Assembly: GCA_036566745.1 (NCBI GenBank)
Contig: DATCVR010000141.1
Span: 1 to 59,375 of the forward strand
Direction of reading: 5' to 3'
DNA length: 59,375 nucleotides
Source: DATCVR01 sp036566745
GTDB lineage: Bacteria; Actinomycetota; Actinomycetes; Jiangellales; Jiangellaceae
Below the pieces are notes generated by a model, which was not told where the DNA came from, made no database searches, and was given only the letters and a program-made list of their open reading frames with translations. Shown here piece after piece: positions 17,168-25,000 of the stretch. Position 1 is the stretch's first letter, and each line of letters starts with the position of its first letter. The translations under genes and the position numbers were made by a program.

Positions 17168-17733
17168 ACGTCGCCGCCGTGCTCCTCCTGGCCGCCACCA
17201 CCGTGGTGGGCGCCGTCCTCTGGTACGTCGCCGACCGGCGGCAGACCGCCCTGACCACCCAGGCGGCCGCCCTGGGCGGGCTGATCCCGGCGCTGCTCGT
17301 GGCGGCCGCCGGGCTGGCCGCGCAGGTGGCCGACCGGCCTGACGACGCCCTGCTCACCGTGGGTACCGCCCTCGCACTCCTCGCAGCCGTCTCCGGGGGC
17401 GGACTGGTCGCCACGGCGGTGCTCAGGCTGGCCGACCACGCGCCCACGCGGATCAAGCCGGGCGACGGCACCGATCCCGCCCGCAGCAGCGTCTCCGACC
17501 CGTCCACCCTGCGGGGCGGGGCGTGGATCGGCGGACTCGAGCGCACCGCCGTGGTGGTCACCCTGCTGGCGGGCTGGCCGGAGGGCCTGGCCGTGGTGTT
17601 CGCCGTCAAGGGGCTGGGCCGCTACCCGGAGCTGCGGCGTCCCGCGGCCGCCGAGCGGTTCATCGTCGGCACGTTCGCCAGTGTCCTGTGGGCCGTCGCG
17701 CTCGCGGGTGTGGCGATCGCCCTGCGTACCTGA
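17164..17733 (+). CDS. Conserved hypothetical membrane protein paired with SatD-like gene
   Basis: A 189-residue protein with about five hydrophobic segments (3-22, 36-57, 67-90, 125-146 and 165-187). A polar loop with GDGTDPARSS in the middle precedes GGAWIGGLERTAVVVTLLAGWPEGLAVVFAVKGLGRYPEL, a stretch I recognise only as typical of membrane partners of SatD-like genes. The ATG overlaps the preceding stop. Function unknown. Confidence 0.75.
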   Translation: MNVAAVLLLAATTVVGAVLWYVADRRQTALTTQAAALGGLIPALLVAAAGLAAQVADRPDDALLTVGTALALLAAVSGGGLVATAVLRLADHAPTRIKPGDGTDPARSSVSDPSTLRGGAWIGGLERTAVVVTLLAGWPEGLAVVFAVKGLGRYPELRRPAAAERFIVGTFASVLWAVALAGVAIALRT

Positions 17734-17749
17734 TCGACGTACGGCCATC

Positions 17750-18598
17750 ATGGACGACATGGCGGATCATCTGCCCGTTCCCGTCCGAAACCGGACACCG
17801 GCGCGGCCGCAGGCGCTGATCGAACGTGGCGCCTGGCTCGCCGTCGCGCTCACCTCCCGAGGCGTCGCTGCGGTGCGGGGGACGTTCGACGCGCCAGGGG
17901 GCACCCGCCCGCGGGCGCTCGACCTCGCCACCGGAGCTCTCGCGATCACCACCGACGTCATGAGTGCCGCGTTCGGGGTGGCCTCGGCCGTCACCGCCGA
18001 GCTCGCTCGCACGCTCGCGGGCCGGGCCGGGCCGGTCGGGCGGCTGCTCGAGGAGCGCCTCACGACGCCGGTGCGGGTCGCCGTCGACGCGGTGGCCCAG
18101 CGCGGGCAGGCCGAACGCCGGCGCTCGGAGTCCGAGCTCGACCTGCTCCTCGACGCGATCGTCCCCCAGGTGACGGCCGCCGTCCTCGACCGCGTCGATC
18201 TCACCGCCATCGTGCTCAGCCGGGTGGACGTCGACGAGATCGCGGCATCGCTCGACCTCGACGCCGTGGCGGCCCGGATCGACGTGGACGCCATCGCGGC
18301 GAGGCTCGACGTCGAGGCGGTGCTGAACCGGCTCGACCTCGATGCCATCGCGTCGGACGTCCTCGACTCGATCGACCTGCCGGAGATCATCCGTCTGTCC
18401 ACCGGCTCGATGGCGTCCGAGACGGTCGTCGACGTGCGGCTCCAGGGCATCGAGGCGGACGAGGCGGTCAATCGGTTCGTCGACCGGATCCTGCGCCGGC
18501 GGCGGCGCAACACCGAGGCCCTCCCGCCAGCTGACTCGTCCACCAGCGATGCGGAGGGCGCGTCTTCCGGGCCGCGGGACGGAGCGTCCGATGGATGA
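17750..18598 (+). CDS. Nonapeptide-repeat protein next to an RDD-family gene
   Basis: A 282-residue soluble-looking protein. The N-terminal half has helices rich in Ala and Thr (TGALAITTDVMSAAFGVASAVTAELARTL). Residues about 150-215 hold at least six tandem nine-residue units of the form xD(V/L)D(A/E)(I/V)AxR: VDVDEIAAS, LDLDAVAAR, IDVDAIAAR, LDVEAVLNR, LDLDAIASD, plus IDLPEIIR. The regular spacing suggests a solenoid or a chain of short amphipathic helices. The C-terminus is basic then disordered. It overlaps the RDD gene by eight bases. I know no function; a membrane-associated scaffold for the RDD protein is one guess. Confidence 0.8.
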   Translation: MDDMADHLPVPVRNRTPARPQALIERGAWLAVALTSRGVAAVRGTFDAPGGTRPRALDLATGALAITTDVMSAAFGVASAVTAELARTLAGRAGPVGRLLEERLTTPVRVAVDAVAQRGQAERRRSESELDLLLDAIVPQVTAAVLDRVDLTAIVLSRVDVDEIAASLDLDAVAARIDVDAIAARLDVEAVLNRLDLDAIASDVLDSIDLPEIIRLSTGSMASETVVDVRLQGIEADEAVNRFVDRILRRRRRNTEALPPADSSTSDAEGASSGPRDGASDG

Positions 18599-19106
18599 GT
18601 CCCACCGGCTCTCCGCGATCCCCCACGAGGCGCGCCGGTTCCAGGGGCACCGCGCGGGCCTCGTGACCAGGTCGATGGCCGCCGTGGTCGACGCCGTCTG
18701 CATCGTCGCAACCCTGGCCGGCGGCTATCTCGCCTGGTCGGGGCTGCTGTTCGTCATCAACCCGCCGGGCTTCGACTTCCCGCGCTTCCCGTTCCTCGGC
18801 TGGCTCGGCGCGATGTACGTCGTCACGGTCGGCTACCTCAGCCTCGGGTGGGCCACCACCGGACGTACGCCCGGGGCACGACTGCTGGGACTGCGCGTGG
18901 TCAACCACCGCGGTGCGCGGGTACGGCCGGTCGCCGCGCTGCTCCGGGCGCTGTTCTGCGCGGCGGTCCCGATCGGTCTGCTGTGGATCGCCGCGAGCCC
19001 ACAGAACCGGTCGCTGCAGGACACCGTGCTGCGCACCTCGGTCGTGTACGACTGGCAACTCGCGCGAGCTACGGACCGTGATCGCGGTGAGGACCCAGGC
19101 GACTGA
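18591..19106 (+). CDS. RDD-family membrane protein
   Basis: A 171-residue protein with the RDD domain: GLVTRSMAAVVDAVCIVATLAGGYLAW (the Arg-x-x-x-x-x-Asp pattern in helix 1), a second helix, GYLSLGWATTGRTPGARLLGLRVVNHRGARVRPVAALLRALF, and SLQDTVLRTSVVYD near the C-terminus. RDD proteins are small three-helix membrane proteins of unclear role, some linked to ion or compatible-solute exchange. Translation is coupled to the nonapeptide-repeat gene through an eight-base overlap. Confidence 0.85.
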   Translation: MDESHRLSAIPHEARRFQGHRAGLVTRSMAAVVDAVCIVATLAGGYLAWSGLLFVINPPGFDFPRFPFLGWLGAMYVVTVGYLSLGWATTGRTPGARLLGLRVVNHRGARVRPVAALLRALFCAAVPIGLLWIAASPQNRSLQDTVLRTSVVYDWQLARATDRDRGEDPGD

Positions 19107-19142
19107 GCTCACGTGGACAACCGGCCCGCCGAAGGCGCATTA

Positions 19143-19169
19143 TTGGCAGTCGGATCCCTTGAGTGCTAA
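19143..19169 (+). promoter_or_regulatory. CIRCE-like HrcA operator upstream of the FmdB-like gene
   Basis: TTGGCAGTC, nine bases, then GAGTGCTAA. The CIRCE consensus is TTAGCACTC-N9-GAGTGCTAA, so the left arm matches 7 of 9 bases and the right arm all 9, with the exact spacing. It overlaps a plausible promoter (TTGGCA with TAATCC about 18 bp away). It ends 35 bp before the GTG of the FmdB-like gene. Confidence 0.75.
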
Positions 19170-19204
19170 TCCCTGGGCTCCGTGACGCGCCAGGAGGACG
19201 ACGA

Positions 19205-19549
19205 GTGCCCACGTACCAGTACGCCTGCACCGACTGCGGCGAGCAGCTCGAGGTCGTGCAGAGCTTCAGCGATGACGCCCTGACCGAGTGCCCCGTCTGC
19301 GGCGGCCGGCTGCGCAAGGTGTTCTCCGCGGTCGGCGTGGTCTTCAAGGGGTCTGGCTTCTACCGCAACGACAGCCGTTCCGGCTCCAACGGCTCCGGCT
19401 CGTCCACCCCGTCCACCACCACGAGCTCGGACAGCAAGCCCGCGGCGGCCTCGTCGGGTTCCGGTTCGTCGGGATCGGGCTCGGGCTCCGGTTCGTCGAG
19501 CGACTCGTCGTCGGCGACGAAGAAGCCGGCCAGCACCCCCGCCGCCTGA
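19205..19549 (+). CDS. FmdB-family zinc-ribbon protein with Ser/Gly-rich tail
   Basis: A 114-residue protein: a single zinc ribbon, PTYQYACTDCGEQLEV...CPVCGG (CxxC x ~22 CxxC), and KVFSAVGVVFKGSGFYRNDSR, the conserved FmdB core (residues 1-60). A low-complexity Ser/Gly/Thr tail follows (62-114). The start is the GTG at 19205 behind AGGAGG. FmdB proteins are small putative regulators of uncertain role. The CIRCE-like operator upstream implies heat-shock (HrcA) control, which would fit a chaperone-like or stress function. Confidence 0.85.
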   Translation: MPTYQYACTDCGEQLEVVQSFSDDALTECPVCGGRLRKVFSAVGVVFKGSGFYRNDSRSGSNGSGSSTPSTTTSSDSKPAAASSGSGSSGSGSGSGSSSDSSSATKKPASTPAA

Positions 19550-19557
19550 CACTGGTC

Positions 19558-20064
19558 TCAGCTGTCCGAGCGCTGGCCGACCTGCTTGACGTAGCGTCGG
19601 CACGCAACCGCGATGGGCCCGTCAGCGCCGGCCGCGGCATAGTCGAACTCACCCTCGTCGGTCCAGCCGCGGCGTTCGTAGAACTTGCGGGCCCGGGCGT
19701 TCCCGGCCACGACGGCGAGCCAGGCCCGCTGGTGACCGGTCTGCTCCACGAGCCGCTCCGCCTCGGTGAGAAGGGCGTCCGCCACGCCGGTGCCGCGGTG
19801 CCCTGCCGAGACGTAGACCTGTTCGACCTCGTCGTCGACCACCATCACGAACCCAGCGACGTCGTCGCCGACGACGGCCACCACCGTGTCGCTGACGCGC
19901 TGCGCGGCACGCTGCCCGAACGACTCCGGTGTCCGGATCGCGACCAACTCGTCCGGCACGTGGCCGAGGTGGCCGTCGCGCCATCCGTCCCGCCAGATCG
20001 CAGCGACCGCCGCCGAATCGCCCGGGCGGGCGGGCCGGAGCGTCACGGACTCGTCGACTGGCAT
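19558..20064 (-). CDS. GNAT-family N-acetyltransferase
   Basis: A 168-residue GNAT protein: VTLRPARPGDSAAVAAIWRDGW at the start, VYVSAGHRGTGVADALLTEAE as the acetyl-CoA loop, and AWLAVVAGNARARKFYERRGW near the end. All four GNAT motifs can be followed. The substrate is unknown. The gene is convergent with the FmdB-like gene, stop codons only nine bases apart. Confidence 0.88.
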   Translation of the reverse strand: MPVDESVTLRPARPGDSAAVAAIWRDGWRDGHLGHVPDELVAIRTPESFGQRAAQRVSDTVVAVVGDDVAGFVMVVDDEVEQVYVSAGHRGTGVADALLTEAERLVEQTGHQRAWLAVVAGNARARKFYERRGWTDEGEFDYAAAGADGPIAVACRRYVKQVGQRSDS

Positions 20065-20197
20065 GCCGGCCAGAGTAGCCCGCCGGGATCCGCGGCGGCG
20101 GGCCGTCCACAGGCCGCGGCCCGCCCTGCCGACCGGGTCGGATTCGAGCTGTGGACAAGGCGTTCAGGGGCCTGTCGATGGCTTAGCGTCGCCCGTC

Positions 20198-20821
20198 ATG
20201 GACGACTGGCGCGCACAGTTCACCCGGTGGGTACGCACGATCGCCTGGCACCGGCGGCTGGTGGCTGCCGCCCTGGCCGCCGGCGCAGTCGCGCTGGCCG
20301 TCGACGCCGCGTCGCCGGCTCCGCCCGAGACCCGCGAGGTCGTGGTCGCCGCGCGCGACCTGCCGGGCGGCACCACCCTGGGCGAGGCCGACCTGTCCAC
20401 GGCTCAGCTGTCGCCCGGGGTGGTGCCTGACGGCGCCACGGCGATCGAGGACGCCAGCGGGCGTGTCCTGGCGGCTCCGATGCGGGCCGGCGAGCCCCTC
20501 ACCGACGTCCGGCTCGTGGGCCAGGCCCTGCTCGACGGTTGGGGGCCCGACGTCGTGGCCAGCCCGGTGCGGGTGGCCGATGCCGGGGCGGTCGGGCTGC
20601 TCCGTCCGGGCGACCGCATCGACCTCCTCGCCACGTCGGCTGACGGCACCGGCGCGACCCAGGTCGTGGCGCCAGGTGTTCCGGTGCTCACGCTCATGGC
20701 CGGCGGCGACGTCCTCGTCGAGGGAGCGTTGCTCGTCGTGGCCGCCACGCCCGACCAGGCCGCCGCGCTGGCCGGTGCGGCGGTCACCTCACGCCTGTCG
20801 TTCACGGTGATCGGGTCGTGA
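20198..20821 (+). CDS. SAF-domain protein (CpaB/RcpC-like)
   Basis: A 207-residue protein with one N-terminal membrane helix (about 21-40) and a SAF domain (about 48-110: EVVVAARDLPGGTTLGEADLSTAQLSPGVVPDG...GRVLAAPMRAGEPLTDVRLV), then a beta-rich domain ending in VTSRLSFTVIGS. SAF proteins of this size resemble CpaB/RcpC, which form part of Flp pilus assembly in the cell envelope. No other pilus genes are visible here, so the role remains open. The ATG at 20198 lacks a clear ribosome binding site. Confidence 0.8.
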   Translation: MDDWRAQFTRWVRTIAWHRRLVAAALAAGAVALAVDAASPAPPETREVVVAARDLPGGTTLGEADLSTAQLSPGVVPDGATAIEDASGRVLAAPMRAGEPLTDVRLVGQALLDGWGPDVVASPVRVADAGAVGLLRPGDRIDLLATSADGTGATQVVAPGVPVLTLMAGGDVLVEGALLVVAATPDQAAALAGAAVTSRLSFTVIGS

Positions 20822-20892
20822 GCCGCTCGCGGCACACTCCACGATCATCCCGGCTACGGTGTGCACGCCCACAACACCCCGGAAGGTAGATC

Positions 20893-21282
20893 ATGCTCAA
20901 GGGTTTCAAAGACTTCATCATGCGCGGCAACGTCATCGACCTCGCCGTCGCGGTCGTCATCGGCGCCGCGTTCACCGTGGTGGTCAATGCGCTGGTCAAC
21001 GGCCTGATCAACCCGCTGATCGCCGCGATCTTCGGCGAGCCGGACCTCACGCACGTCGGCGAGTTCACGATCAACAACGCCGACTTCTCCCTCGGCCTGG
21101 TCCTCGACGCCGTCGTCAACTTCGTGCTCGTCGCCGCCGCCGTGTACTTCGTGCTGGTCATGCCGATGAACAAGCTCAAGGAGCGGTCGGCTCGCGGCGA
21201 GGAAGAGGTACCCGAGGAAATCGCCGAGGAGATCACGCTGCTGCGCGAGATCCGCGACTCGCTGCGCGAACGTCAGGTCTGA
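20893..21282 (+). CDS. mscL: Large-conductance mechanosensitive channel
   Basis: A 129-residue MscL: MLKGFKDFIMRGNVIDLAVAVVIGAAFTVVVNALVNGLINPLIAAIF is the amphipathic N-helix and first transmembrane helix, the second helix is NFVLVAAAVYFVLVMPMNKLKER, and the C-terminus is a short coiled coil (EEIAEEITLLREIRDSL). The homopentamer releases osmolytes on hypo-osmotic shock. The ATG at 20893 follows GGAAGG. Length and motifs are complete. Confidence 0.97.
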   Translation: MLKGFKDFIMRGNVIDLAVAVVIGAAFTVVVNALVNGLINPLIAAIFGEPDLTHVGEFTINNADFSLGLVLDAVVNFVLVAAAVYFVLVMPMNKLKERSARGEEEVPEEIAEEITLLREIRDSLRERQV

Positions 21283-21328
21283 CCCGACACCTCACGCGCA
21301 TCCGTCGGTTCGCCTGGCTGCCGGACGC

Positions 21329-21469
21329 TCACTCCCAGTGGGGTGGGCGTTCGGCCGACAGGCGCTGGTCGTTGGACTCGTCGTCCTCGCCCCAGCCCGA
21401 GGCCGCCTCGTCGGTCGTGGTGTCGGGAAGCACCTCGAGGTCGTCGTCCCAGCTCGACGGTGTGCTCAT
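21329..21469 (-). CDS. 46-residue acidic protein coupled to the CBS-domain gene
   Basis: The minus strand encodes MSTPSSWDDDLEVLPDTTTD, an acidic middle and RLSAERPPHWE, 46 residues with no predicted membrane part. Its ATG at 21469 shares a base with the TGA of the upstream CBS gene (TGATG), strong evidence that it is translated by coupling. High acidity and short length suggest a disordered binding peptide. I know no family. Confidence 0.6.
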   Translation of the reverse strand: MSTPSSWDDDLEVLPDTTTDEAASGWGEDDESNDQRLSAERPPHWE

Positions 21470-21927
21470 CAGTCGAGGTCTCCAGCCTCGATGCGAGCCA
21501 GACGCCGCTGTCGCACGAGGTTGTCGGTGTCGATCTCGGGCAGGCCGGTCTCATACCACAGCGCCGCGAAGATGCCGGTGACGTCGCGCTGGCTGACGAT
21601 GCCCACGAGCTGATCGTCCTGGACCACCGGCAGGTGACGGATCCAGTGCTGGGCCATCACCCGGGCGGCATCGCGGACCGAGGCGTCGGGAGAGACGGAC
21701 ACCACGTCACGGGTCATCGCGTCCGCCACGGACACCACGTCGGCGTCGTTGCCGGCCGCGACCGTCCTCAGCACGTCGCGCTCGGTGACGATGCCCACCA
21801 CCGCGTCGCCGTCGACGATCACCAGCGATCCCGTCTGGTTCCGCCACATCAACTCGGCCGCGCCCTTCAGAGTGGCGCTGGTCGAATCGGTGACAGTCGC
21901 GCTGGTCATGATCTCGGCGACGCGCAC
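21469..21927 (-). CDS. Tandem CBS-domain protein
   Basis: A 152-residue protein composed of two CBS motifs (about 1-60 and 68-125): VAEIMTSATVTDSTSATLKGAAELMWRNQTGSLVIVDGDAVVGIVTERDVLR and VADAMTRDVVSVSPDASVRDAARVMAQHWIRHLPVVQDDQLVGIVSQRDV. Stand-alone CBS pairs bind adenine nucleotides as energy or stress sensors. It starts at GTG 21927 and is coupled to the small acidic protein downstream, which could be its partner. Confidence 0.9.
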   Translation of the reverse strand: MRVAEIMTSATVTDSTSATLKGAAELMWRNQTGSLVIVDGDAVVGIVTERDVLRTVAAGNDADVVSVADAMTRDVVSVSPDASVRDAARVMAQHWIRHLPVVQDDQLVGIVSQRDVTGIFAALWYETGLPEIDTDNLVRQRRLARIEAGDLD

Positions 21928-22074
21928 GGCACTCCGCTCCCCTGGGCAGTTCGGATGAGGAGATCCAGCCTAGAACACCGGCGCGCGCGTCCGTGCCTCA
22001 CTCGGCCGCGCCGGGTCGGCTGATCCCGGTACGTCCCGGGCCTCGCGCGATCCTCGTGACCCGACCGCCGCCGC

Positions 22075-25000
22075 TCAGCGGGGTGGAGCTCCGGCCCGAG
22101 CGACTCGGACCGCGTGCCTGAGGACGTCGGTGGTGCGGGCGTCGTCGGCGGCAAGCGCGAGCTCGTCCGCCAGCAGGCGCACGACGGCCAGCTCGCCACG
22201 TGGCACGAGGTCGGACTCGATCCAGCGAGCCATCGCCGCGAGGTCGCGGCGGGTGTAGTCGCTGATCGCCTGCGACGACGGGACCGGCGGACGCTGCTCG
22301 CCGCGCACCGGAGCGCCCTCGGCCTCGCCCCTGCCCTCGCCGCCGGCCGCATCGCCGGCCTCACCGCCGCCGCCGGAGCTGACGTCCGCCGCGGCGTCGC
22401 CAGCGCTGGGCGACCTGCCACCGTCGTCGGCGCCCTTCCCGGACGGATCGCCGGCCGCGCCCCGGCCGTTCTCGGCCTGACGACCGGGTCGGGACTTGCC
22501 GCCCTTCCCGGTCGTGCCGCCCTTTCCTGCCGTCCCGGTCTTGCTGCCCTTCCCTGCCGTCCTGGTCGTGCGGCCACCGGTCGTGCCACCGCCCGTCGTG
22601 CGGCTGGTCGTGCCACCGCCGGCGAGGTCGTCGGGCATCCCGGCCACGACATCGGCCTCCGCGGCTGCGACGGCCCAGTCGTAGGCATCGGCGTCGGCCA
22701 CGGCCTGCTCGTAGGCCGCGACCAGGCGTCGCGTCTCGCCCTCCGGATCGCGAGCCCAGGCCGCCGACCACACCTGATGCACCGCCCAGCCCAGCCGGGT
22801 CAGCTGCATCGGTCGCAGCCGGTCGCGGGCGCGGGCCGATCCGCGCGAGGCGTACTCGGGCCCGTCGGTCTCGACCGCCAGGACGAACCGATCGCGCCGA
22901 CCGGGGTGCCGCACCGCCACGGACACGCCACCGGCCCCGCCGTGGCCGAGGATCACCGACGCTCCGGCCGCTCGCAGCTTCTCGGCCACGGCCTCGGCCA
23001 GGGGGTCGGCATAGGTCCGGTCGTCATCGTCGTCGGCGACCTCTGCTCCGCGCTCGACATAGCTGAGGAACTCGCCCAGCGCCTGCGCTCCCGCCGTGGT
23101 CAGCCGCCGTGGGCTGAGGTCGTCGGAGCCGAACGTGGACACGACGGTCATCCGCTCGCGCGCCCGGGTCGTCGCCGTCGCCAGCCGTCGGTCGCCGCCG
23201 GGCCGGCCCAACGCACCGAAGCGGTACAGCACGCGCCCGTCGACAGAGCGGCCGTACCCGAGGCTGAGGACGATCGCGTCGCGGACGTCACCCGCGACCC
23301 GCTCGACGTCCTTGACGAAGAACGACTCGGCGCGGTCCTCGTGCAGGTAGCCGGCGACCTCCGGTGCCCGGACCAGCGCTCGGCGCAGGGCGGCGTCGAC
23401 GCGTTCGGCGTGCCGCGGGCCGAGGGTGACCACGCCGAGGCTCTCGTGGGGGCGGGTGCGCATGTGCTCGAGGACGAGGTCGACGACGCGAGCTACCTCG
23501 GCCGGGGAGCTGTCGACCGGATCGTCGCCGCCCGCGGGAGTGTCCACCAGCTCGATCGTGAGCCGGCCGGTGCCGGCCGCGCCGGGGACGAGGGCCAGCC
23601 GCCCGGCGTAGATCGACCGGGCCGCGAATCCGACGAGCCGGTCGTCACGCACGCGGTGCTGGCCGGTCAGCGCCCGCACGGCCAGTTGCTGGCGCAGTGC
23701 GTCGACCACCGACGGGGGCGGCGCCTCGCCCCATGCTCCTTCTTGCTCGTCCGGGTCGGGCGAGGGATCGACCGCGGTGGTGAACGACGTCGACGCGACC
23801 TCGTCGTCGCCCACCAGCACCAAACGGTGACCCCGCGCGATCGCCGGCACCGCCTGGGCCACCGCCACCCGGCCGGCGTCCTCGACGATCACCACGTCGA
23901 ACAGGCGTCGCGAGGGGAGCGCCGCGGCGACCGCCAGCGGAGAGGTGACCCAGCACGGCACCGCGGCCAGCGCCACGTCGGGGGCGACGTCGAGGAGTTC
24001 ACGAGTCGACCGGGGCGCGGCCTGTCCGGCGGCACCCGGGTGCTCGGCGTTCTCCACCAGCACGGCGACCTGGCCCTCGTGCTTCTCCGCCACCCGGGCG
24101 AAGTGAACCGCCCGAGCCTCGAGCACCCGGCCGGCCGTGGCCCGGACTCCCGCCGCGTCGGCCGCACGGAACTCTTCGATCAGCTTCTCGTGGGCGGCGA
24201 CGTCGAAGTCGCGCAGCGCCGGATCCGTGGTGCGCCACATGTCGAGCAAGGACGCATGACGGACGTGGTCGAGGATCTGCTCGACCTGCTCGCTCGGCAG
24301 CGACCGGCCCCGCAGCTCGGCGACGAGCCCGTCGAGGCCGGCGGCCGAGATGGCCGACTCCAGCTCGGCCAGCCGGGGCATCGCCCGCAGGTGGCTCTCG
24401 TCGGCGACCAGTTCCTTGAGCTTGCGCGCGGCCTCACCGAAGGGCAGGGTCGCGAGGTCGCGGGTGCGCGGATTGGCCCGGGCGAGCAGGACCAGCCGGC
24501 TCTCGACGGCAGCCGCCGCCTCGACGGCGTCCGGCAGGTGTGGGCCGGTGCGGGGCGGTCGGGCGTCCCGAGCGCGCTCGCGCCAGGTGGTGAGCTGGTC
24601 GCGCGCGGCGATCAGCTGGTCGTGGGCCGCGGCCCGATCGACGGCCGACGAACCACCGGTCAGCTCCCGGACCCGCGACCTCGACCGGCGCCGGGCCAGG
24701 AAGCCGGCCGGCGCATCGGGCTGTGCCGAGCGCTGGGCGCGGTCGCCGGTGGCGGCGATGAGCTCGTCGAGGGGTTCGTTCCACACCTCCGGGCCGAACA
24801 TCGTGATCGTCCGGGCGACGGAACCGAGCAGCTCGACCGTGCTCAGGCACTCCTCGAAGGTCGACGGCCCGGCGAGCCCAACCTCCACCGCCGCCCGGGT
24901 GGCGGCGTCACGCAGCGCCGGGGCGGCCCGTTCGAGCAAGATGACCGCCGCGGCCAGCAGCTCGTCGGCGGCCTGGTGGGTGGGGACCTCCGACCCGTGC

